Origin: Opisthocomus hoazin
Lineage: Eukaryota; Chordata; Aves; Opisthocomiformes; Opisthocomidae
DNA: 64,000 nt
Direction of reading: 5' to 3'
Assembly (NCBI RefSeq): GCF_030867145.1
Contig: NC_134434.1
Location: 7,750,001 to 7,814,000, forward strand
This document shows, one piece after another, positions 57,958-64,000 of this stretch. The first letter of the stretch is position 1. Each line of letters begins with the position of its first letter. The position numbers and the translations under genes were made by a program. The notes below the pieces were generated by a model. That model saw nothing but the letters and a program-made list of their open reading frames with translations. It searched no databases and was not told the DNA's origin.

Positions 57958-60569
57958 TCAGCAGGTGACCCTGCGCCCGGCGCTGCCCTGTGCCACCTCC
58001 CGCTGCTGCTGCTTGCGCCTCTGGATGTCCCTGTAGGCCTGGATGACGCGGGCCCGCTCCTCCTCCACGATGCGCCGGCGAGCCATCGACACCGGCGCTG
58101 CCGGGGACGCCGCGGACGCCTGGCTCTGGCGCAGGCGAGACGTCAGGAGGAGCTGCTTCCGTCCAGCCTGCGGGCACAGACGGGGCACATCAGGGGGGAC
58201 AACGGATGACAAAGCCAGGACCAGGCTCCGAGGCCACCGCTGCCCTTCCCAGCCCGATTTCCAGCCCAAGAGAGGGGAGATGGGGACCCCTGGGCACGGC
58301 CGTGGGGCAGGGGGCATCGCCCCCAGCAGCTCACCTGCTCTGCAGGGCCCCGGCCCCTGGGCCGCGAGGTGATGGCGGGCGGCTGCGTCACCACTTCACC
58401 GAACGGCACCGTGTCTACGAGAGAGAAGCGGTCGCCAGCATGAGGCAGGAACCTCCCCTGGGACACGCCGCTGCAGCTCAGCCCCCCCTCTCCGGGCGCT
58501 GCTGGGACAGGGGGTCACGCCAGACCCACCTTGGAACAGGCTCTTCTCCAGCATGGCCTCTTTCTTCTCCTCCTTCTTCTTCCGAGCTTTTTCCAGCTTC
58601 TTATTCTGAAACCTGAAGAGCTGCGTTACGGCCAGGGCTGGTGACCGGAGCGAGCGAGTGAGCTCCTACCCCTGGGATCCCCCCAAAATCCAGGGCCCCA
58701 CAGCTCCCCCCTGCTCTCGCCAGCCTCCCCCACCTCCAGCCCAGCAGGAGGGTGCAGCAGGTCTGCGGCTCCGGTCCCAGAGACTCAGCCCCACGGAGGT
58801 GAAGCCCACAGCCCTCCCCCTGCACCCCCAGCCCCAGCCGGAGGCCGGACCGGCACCGCAGTGCCAGCAAAGCACCCGCCACGCACCCAGAACCCAGCTG
58901 GGCCGAGGCCTGGGCTGACCCAGCGCGGCCTCGGCAGCCATGGCGGCCTTGCTCTCACTCTTTCTTTCTCTTGGACTTCTCCGGGGCCGTCGGCTCCTTC
59001 TCAGGCTCCCGCTGCAGCTGGTTCTTGGTGAGGAAGAGGACGCGCTGCACCTCCTGCTCCATGCGGCAGACGTAGGAGCGCTCCGATTCCCCCTTCCCCC
59101 TCCTGAACTTGGGCACGGGGATGTCTCCCCGTGCCTCGGCGCCCTTTGGCTTGGGCTGCTGCTTCTTCTCTAGGAGAGACGGGTGACATTACTGCAGCGG
59201 TGACAATCTGGGGCGGTCCCTGCCTCCCCCCGGGCAGGGCAGGGCTGGGACGTCACCGGCGGGGAGCTGGATGCCCCACTGCAGGATCTGGCTGCCTCCA
59301 GCTGCAGCCCGGTGCCGTGGGCTCCTTGGCCGGGCCCCGGGTCCCTGCCTGGGCAGCCCCGCACCCCACCTGCCGCCCGCTTCCTCCCGGCGTTGGGGCG
59401 CTTCATGGCCTCACGGCTCCTCATCAGCTCCCGCAGGCGGAAGGGGATCTCCTGCTCGTCGGGGCGCTTGGGCTTCATGTTGTCCACCTTCTTCTCCTTC
59501 CTGGGAGAGAACAAACACGGCATGAGGCCTGCCCTGAGGCAGCGGGACCCGGGTATGGCCGGACACGGGGAGCTGGGCATGGCGGGACACTGGGACATGG
59601 GCATGGCAGGACACGGAGACCTAGACATGGCAGGACATGGGGACCCAGGTACAGCAGGACATGGGGATTCGGGCACAGCGGGACACCTGAACCCAGGCAA
59701 GGTGAGACGCAGGGACCCAGGAATGGCAGGACATGGGGACCCGGGCACGGTCGGACATGGGGATCTGTGTATGGCAGGATACGGGGACCTGGGCATGGCG
59801 AGACACAGGGAGCCAGGTACAGTGGGACACCGCGACCCGGGTATGGCAGAACCCTGGGATCTAGACATGGCAGGACACGGGGAGCCAGGCATGGTGGGAC
59901 ACCAGGACTGGAGTACAGCAGGACATGGGGACTCGGGCACAGTGGGACACCAGAACCCAGGTAAGATGAGACACAGGGACCCAGGCATGGCGGGATATGG
60001 GGACCCAGGCACGGCAAGAGACCAGGATCTAGACATGGTGGGACACTGGGACCTGGGCACGGTGGGAGACCAGGACCCAGGCATGGCAGGCCATGGGGTG
60101 CCAGGTATGGCAGGACACGGGGACCTAGACATGGTGGGACACTGGGACCCGGGCACGGTGGGAGACCAGGACCCAGGCAAAGTGAGACACAGGGATCCAG
60201 GCATGGCGGGACACGGGGAGCCGGGCACGGCGGGAGACCGGAGCACCGGGACCTGGTGAGGCACCAGCGGACCCGGGCCCTGCGCACGGGGGGACACCGG
60301 GACACAGCCCCCGGAAGCGGGAACCCCGCCAGGGCCCAGCCGGCCCTGGGGACCCCCTGATCCCGCCTGGGACCAGACCGCAAAGCGGGAGCCAGCCAGG
60401 CCCGATCCCCACCGGACGCCCCGGGCACTGACCTGCCGCGGTGCGGGGCGGCCGGGCCTCGCCGCGGTGCCGGGCCCTGTCCCGGTCTCTGTCCCGGTCC
60501 CGATCCCGATCCCGGTCCCGATCTCGGCCTCGGCCCCGGCCCCCGGCCCGGCCCCGGCCCCCGACCCAT
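57958..60569 (-). CDS. CCDC137: coiled-coil domain-containing protein 137
   Basis: Coding exons on the minus strand: 60569-60433, 59500-59370, 59169-58959, 58612-58530, 58414-58335 and 58167-57958, summing to 852 bases or 283 residues (human about 289). The start ATG has a GGAGCCATGG context. Exon 1 is a low-complexity G/P/R-rich N-terminus. Conserved blocks: KRPDEQEIPFRLRELMRSRE, VPKFRRGKGESERSYVCRME, QEVQRVLFLTKNQ, FQNKKLEKARKKKEEKKEAM, DTVPFGEVVTQPPAITSRP and MARRRIVEEERARVIQAYRD. At exon 4 the acceptor at 58,613 was chosen because it keeps the frame; an alternative AG eight bases further on breaks it. The protein is basic, coiled-coil and nuclear/nucleolar or chromosome-associated; by recollection, human CCDC137 is depleted by HIV-1 Vpr. 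Intron 1 is mostly minisatellite. Confidence 0.93.
59535..60245 (-). repeat. 24-bp minisatellite in CCDC137 intron 1
   Basis: Units of 24 bases (GACATGGGGACCCAGGCATGGCAG and variants) repeat about 29 times. Variant units recur in a repeated order, for example 'gacaccaggacccaggca' next to 'gacactgggacctgggca', which hints at higher-order structure. The unit is a multiple of three, so an apparent 370-478 codon frame on the minus strand runs through it. Exon logic shows it is intronic. Confidence 0.93.
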
Positions 60570-60751
60570 GGCTCCGCCGCTGCCCACGCGGCCGCCCCGC
60601 CTCCACTTCCGGCTTCCCTCCGGCCCCTACAGCCCTGGCTCCGCCTCTCGCTCCCTATTGGCTCCTCCCGACTGCCAAAACCCTCATGAGCCGGCCGTGC
60701 CGGGTTGCCATTGGCCAGCAGAGCTGCCACTCGGGAAGGGCCGTGGCCAGG
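60570..60751. promoter_or_regulatory. bidirectional CCDC137/OXLD1 promoter
   Basis: Only 182 bases separate the two divergent start codons. The interval holds an ETS site (CACTTCCGG, 60,604-60,612), an inverted CCAAT box (CTATTGG, 60,655-60,661) and a second CCATTGG (60,708-60,714). These are typical of TATA-less bidirectional housekeeping promoters. The same head-to-head pair exists in human. Confidence 0.75.
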
Positions 60752-61927
60752 ATGTTGCTGCGGGGGGCGCGCGGGCTGGCGGGGGCGCGCAGGGGGGTGA
60801 GCGGGGGGGAGGGAGGGGGTACGGGGGGTGCTGTGATGGGGGGGCTCAGAGGGGGGAGACCTGGGTACTGGGGGTGTCAAGGGGTGCTGGGGATGGGGTA
60901 GGGGGCTGGGGGAGGACAAGGGGTGCTGGGGGCCTCAGAGGGGGGATTGGGGGCTGTTGGGGATGGGGCGGGGGAGCTGGGGGGGCTCAAGGGGTGTTGG
61001 GAATAGGGGGGCTGAGGAGGGGGGCAAGGGGTGCTTGGGGGGCTCAGAGGGGTGATGGGGGGTGTTGGGAATGAGGTGCGGTACTGGGGGGGATCAGAGG
61101 GGTAATAGGGGGGTGTTGGGAGTGTCAAGGGGTGCTGGGGATGGAGTGGGGGGCTGAGGGGGGGACAAAGGGTGCTGGGAGGGCTCGGGGGGGATTGGGG
61201 AGTGTTGGGGATGGGGTGGAGGAGCTGGGGGGGGTCAAGGGGTGCTGAGGATGGGGTGGGGGACTGGGGGGATGACGAGGCGTACGGGGGGGCTCAGAGG
61301 GGGGATTGGGGGGTGTTGGGGATGGAGTGGGGGAGCTGTGGGGGTCAAGGGGTGCTGGGTATGGAGTGGGGGGCTGGGGGAGACAAGGGGTGCTGGGGTC
61401 AGGGGGGAGCTGGGGGGCAGGGGGTGTTGCTGGGGCTGCATGAGCTGCTGGGGGGCGGTGGCGGTGGGATCGTGGGGGTGCACAGGGCAGCATGTCCCCC
61501 CCGGCTGGCGTCAGCATGGGGTCCTGGTCCTCAGGAGCCCCCGGACGGCGCCGGCAGCCGCAGGGGGGGACTCAGGCAAGGGACCCCGCACCCCCACCCC
61601 ACCATCACCTCCAGCCTTCGGGATCTTTCGGCCACCCCAGCGAAGGCTGGCGGCACCTCGGACACCCCGGGGAGTGACAGCGGGACGGGCACCCCCCAGG
61701 GCAAGGGAGGGGTCCCTCCTTCCCCCCCCCTGCTCCCCCCGCCACCCCCGCCCTGCTGCGGGACCGGCTGCCCGCGCTGCGTCTGGGTCCGGTACGTGGA
61801 GGAGCTGCTGGAGCGGCACCGCGACGGCGGGGCGCAGGCCTTGGCCGCCGTGGAGGAGCACGTGGAGGACGAGAACCTGAAAATGCTCCTCAGGATGGAG
61901 ATCAGGCTGCGCAGGGAGAAGGACTGA
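60752..61927 (+). CDS. OXLD1: oxidoreductase-like domain-containing protein 1
   Basis: Exons 60752-60796 (15 codons, [15 protein letters not shown], a basic possibly mitochondrial leader) and 61535-61927 join in phase to 438 bases or 145 residues (human about 147). The acceptor at 61,533-61,534 was chosen because it is the AG that keeps phase 0. The C-terminal half is the oxidoreductase-like domain: [20 protein letters not shown] with the CC-x3-C-x2-C cysteine cluster, then [20 protein letters not shown]. The middle is proline-rich and poorly conserved. Function is not established; the cysteine motif resembles metal-binding or redox proteins. It is divergent from CCDC137 and tandem with PDE6G, as in human. 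No AATAAA was found close downstream. Confidence 0.92.
60830..61430 (+). repeat. G-rich minisatellite in OXLD1 intron 1
   Basis: Units of about 55-60 bases combine GGGGGGCTCAGAGGGGGGATT, GGGGTGTTGGGGATGGGGTG and CAAGGGGTGCTGGG. They fill almost the whole intron, starting about 35 bases after exon 1. The non-template strand is strongly G-rich, so R-loops or quadruplexes are plausible. Confidence 0.92.
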
Positions 61928-63160
61928 CCCCCCCCCCCCCGCCCCCCAAAAGCGGTGGGTGGCACCTCCGGGGGCCTCTGCCCCGGGCTGGGTGGTGGGA
62001 CGCAGGCTCAGCTTATTTAAACTATTTATTTGTGTCTGTTGGGCTCTGGGGGCGGCGGGCTGGGATGGTCCGAGCCCCCCCAGGATGTGCACAGCGTTGA
62101 GCAGGGGATCCCGTGGGCTGGGATGGTCCGAGCCCCCCCGGGACCTGCACAGCATCGAGCAGGGGGTCCTACGGGCTGGGGATGCTCCGAGCCCCCCCCC
62201 TCAAGGACCTGCACAGCATCAAGAAGGGGGTCCCACAGACTGGGAATGGTCTGAGCCCCCCCCCAGGACCTGCACAGCGTTGAGCAGGGGGTCCCACGGG
62301 CTGGGGATGATGTAAACCCCCCCCCGGGATCTGCACAGCGTCGAGCAGGGGGTCCCATGGGTGTTTCCATACCGGGGGTGCCCACGCCGTGGGGACCCTG
62401 CCCTTGGGGACGGGCAGCGGCTCACGCGTGGCCTGACCCCAGATCTCCCGGCAGCCGGGGGCTGTGCTCCCCCCTGGGATGGAAAATCCCCGCCAAGGGC
62501 AGGCTGGCACGTCGTGTGTGTCCCCCCCAGCCAGCCCCCCCAGCGCCTCTGCTCTTGCCTCGTCCTTGTGCTCCCCAGCTTGGGCTTTAAGCGCCTTCAG
62601 CAGCTTGGCTGTGACCTGGTGATCGGGGAGGGCTGGGGCGCTGCCGCGGACCCCCCCTCGCCGCTGTGCCGGACCCCCTAAGCCTCTTAGGGGCTTCTCC
62701 GTGCGAAGGGCTGGCAGGGGGGCTGCGGGCCCCTTCCCCGGGCAGCGTGCGGCCCCGAGCACGTGGGGCCCGGCAGCGTCCTGGCAAGGGCACGGGCACT
62801 GAGGTCGCGACGGCCTGGCTGTGCTTCACGCTGCCTCTGCTTCCTCCGTTTCCTTCACCTCCCATCTTAAAACCCCATAAATCCCACCCGGCGCATCCCC
62901 ATCTCCATCCCTCCCGGCGGGGCTGGGGGTCTTGCATCCCTCCCGGCCGTCGGGACCCCCACAGACCCCCCCGTCCTCCCAGGACGAGCCATCGGGACCC
63001 CTGCAGACCCCCCCCCCCACCGTCTTCCCGGGACGAGCTCCCCAAGGAGCCGTGAAGCCCTTGAGCGACACTCGCTAACGAATCCCGAGCTGGAAGCGGC
63101 AATTAACAGCAGGGCCCTGCTCTTTGCTGGAGAAGCGCTGAAAACGCTCCCGGATCCCCG
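61928..63160. other. OXLD1 3' region and spacer to PDE6G
   Basis: After the OXLD1 stop come a short T/A-rich patch (TTATTTAAACTATTTATTTG, about 62,010-62,030), a minisatellite at 62,045-62,350 and GC-rich spacer. No further gene is recognised and no canonical poly(A) signal for OXLD1 was found. Confidence 0.5.
62045..62355 (+). repeat. about 60-bp minisatellite downstream of OXLD1
   Basis: Five units share GGGCTGGGATGGTCCGAGC, a C-run, AGGACCTGCACAGCGTTGAG and CAGGGGGTCCCACG. Unit starts are near 62,058, 62,116, 62,174, 62,233 and 62,297. Confidence 0.92.
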
Positions 63161-63830
63161 TAATCCTATTTGTTGGAGTCCAACTAATTGCAATTAGTGG
63201 CAGGGGCTGAAGTTCAATTAAAGTGTGCTGAGATTATTCCTTTTTGTAATTGCTTTAGTGCTGGGATTAAGGGAAGCTGGGGAGCGATACCGTCCCGCAG
63301 GCAGTGGGGCCTGGCCCCTGTTCTGCCCCATTTTGGCCCAAAGCCTGCTCAGCCAGGCCGGCACGTCCCGGTGCTCGCGGCCGCGCCAGCTTTGCCACCG
63401 GGGTTTCCTGGCAGAGCCTGCCTGCGTCGCTGCTTTGCCCTTTGGGGCCAACCCACGGCGGGGATCTGGTTCCCGGCTCACGGGTCCGTGGTCCCGGCCA
63501 GGTGGGGGGTCCCATCGCTGCCCCTGGGATCGAGGGGTGCGGGGGAGAGCGCAGGGGGTCCCCGGGGAGAGGTGCCGTGGTGGTTTGGGGAGAGGAGGCA
63601 GCATCCCCCCATGGGTGATTTGCTGCCCGCCCGGACACCGGCGGTCCCAGCAGCGCTAATCCTGACACCCCCTCCCCACCCAGCCCCCCCCTCCCCGTCC
63701 CAGCGGGGCGGAGCGGGGGTGAGGACATCAGATTACCCCTCTGAGAAGAAGGGACAGGAATAATCCTATTACCCCAGCGCAGGATAAATCTGCCCTCCCC
63801 TAAAAGCCACCCGCGGCGTCTATAGGGCGC
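63161..63830 (+). promoter_or_regulatory. PDE6G: PDE6G promoter candidate with CRX-type sites
   Basis: Four perfect CRX/OTX core sites occur: TAATCC at 63,161-63,166, GGATTA at 63,264-63,269, TAATCC at 63,657-63,662 and TAATCC at 63,761-63,766. A photoreceptor conserved element CAATTAG lies at 63,191-63,197. A TAAAAG TATA-like box at about 63,801 precedes the inferred exon. In human, PDE6G (inhibitory gamma subunit of rod cGMP phosphodiesterase) lies next to and in tandem with OXLD1, which matches this position and strand. The identification rests on synteny and motifs; no PDE6G coding exon lies in the window. Confidence 0.6.
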
Positions 63831-63892
63831 GCGGGAGCGGGACGGAGGGTCTCCTGCGGAGCGGCGCTGGCCTCGGGGACCGCTGCGGCTGC
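63831..63892 (+). other. PDE6G: putative non-coding exon 1 of PDE6G
   Basis: A GC-rich stretch beginning about 30 bases after the TATA-like box ends in GGCTGC followed by a strong GTAAGT donor at 63,893-63,898. Human PDE6G also starts with a non-coding exon. The 5' end is only a guess from TATA spacing. Confidence 0.5.
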
Positions 63893-64000
63893 GTAAGTCA
63901 GGGGGCTCTGCTCCGGGCGTGGGATGGGACCCAGTCCTGGTGGCACTGGGGCTGCTGGAGCAGGGTGCTGCTTTGCTCCAGGCAGCCGGGAGCGACGTCT

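Overview
The window reads as a bird genome, most likely a GC-rich microchromosome. Evidence: several 5'-truncated CR1 LINEs ending in the ATTCTGTG-type tail, long (GGGAT)n arrays, compact introns, high GC, and a gene set matching human 17q25 (chicken chromosome 18 by recollection). No prokaryotic, phage or CRISPR features were seen, and no LTR or virus-derived element was recognised.

Layout. Positions 1-15,480 hold no gene I can support. This stretch has GC-rich spacer with AT-rich islands full of TAAT cores, a (GGGAT)n array, one CR1, three minisatellites and a striking hairpin at 15,157-15,234. From 15.5 kb come RPL38 (+, 70 aa), TTYH2 (+, 14 coding exons, 534 aa), DNAI2 (+, 13 coding exons, 604 aa), BTBD17 (-, 3 coding exons, 483 aa), GPR142 (+, N-terminus uncertain), GPRC5C (+, 4 coding exons, 428 aa), CCDC137 (-, 6 exons, 283 aa) and OXLD1 (+, 2 exons, 145 aa). 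The last ~800 bases look like the promoter and first non-coding exon of PDE6G (+). All exon boundaries were read by hand from GT/AG signals, reading-frame continuity and remembered human orthologues. Gene models whose summed exons give a whole number of codons and the expected length are strong.

The order RPL38-TTYH2-DNAI2-BTBD17-GPR142-GPRC5C is that of human 17q25.1, except that KIF19, which lies between DNAI2 and BTBD17 in human, is missing here. CCDC137-OXLD1-PDE6G is the order of human 17q25.3, so a human/bird rearrangement boundary falls between GPRC5C and CCDC137 (about 55.3-57.7 kb), where two CR1 fragments lie.

The genes are not a pathway. They are a ribosomal protein, a tweety-family membrane protein, a motile-cilium dynein chain, a BTB/BACK protein with a signal-like N-terminus, two G-protein-coupled receptors, a nucleolar/nuclear coiled-coil protein, a small oxidoreductase-like protein and a rod phototransduction subunit. 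The local regulatory signals fit these roles: ETS sites at RPL38, a near-consensus RFX X-box before DNAI2, a shared bidirectional CCDC137/OXLD1 promoter, and CRX-type TAATCC sites before PDE6G. Tandem repeats are unusually dense, with about a dozen minisatellites, several directly in first introns. I did not find a convincing new biological system. The best leads are the hairpin, the KIF19 gap, the synteny join and the AT-rich islands.
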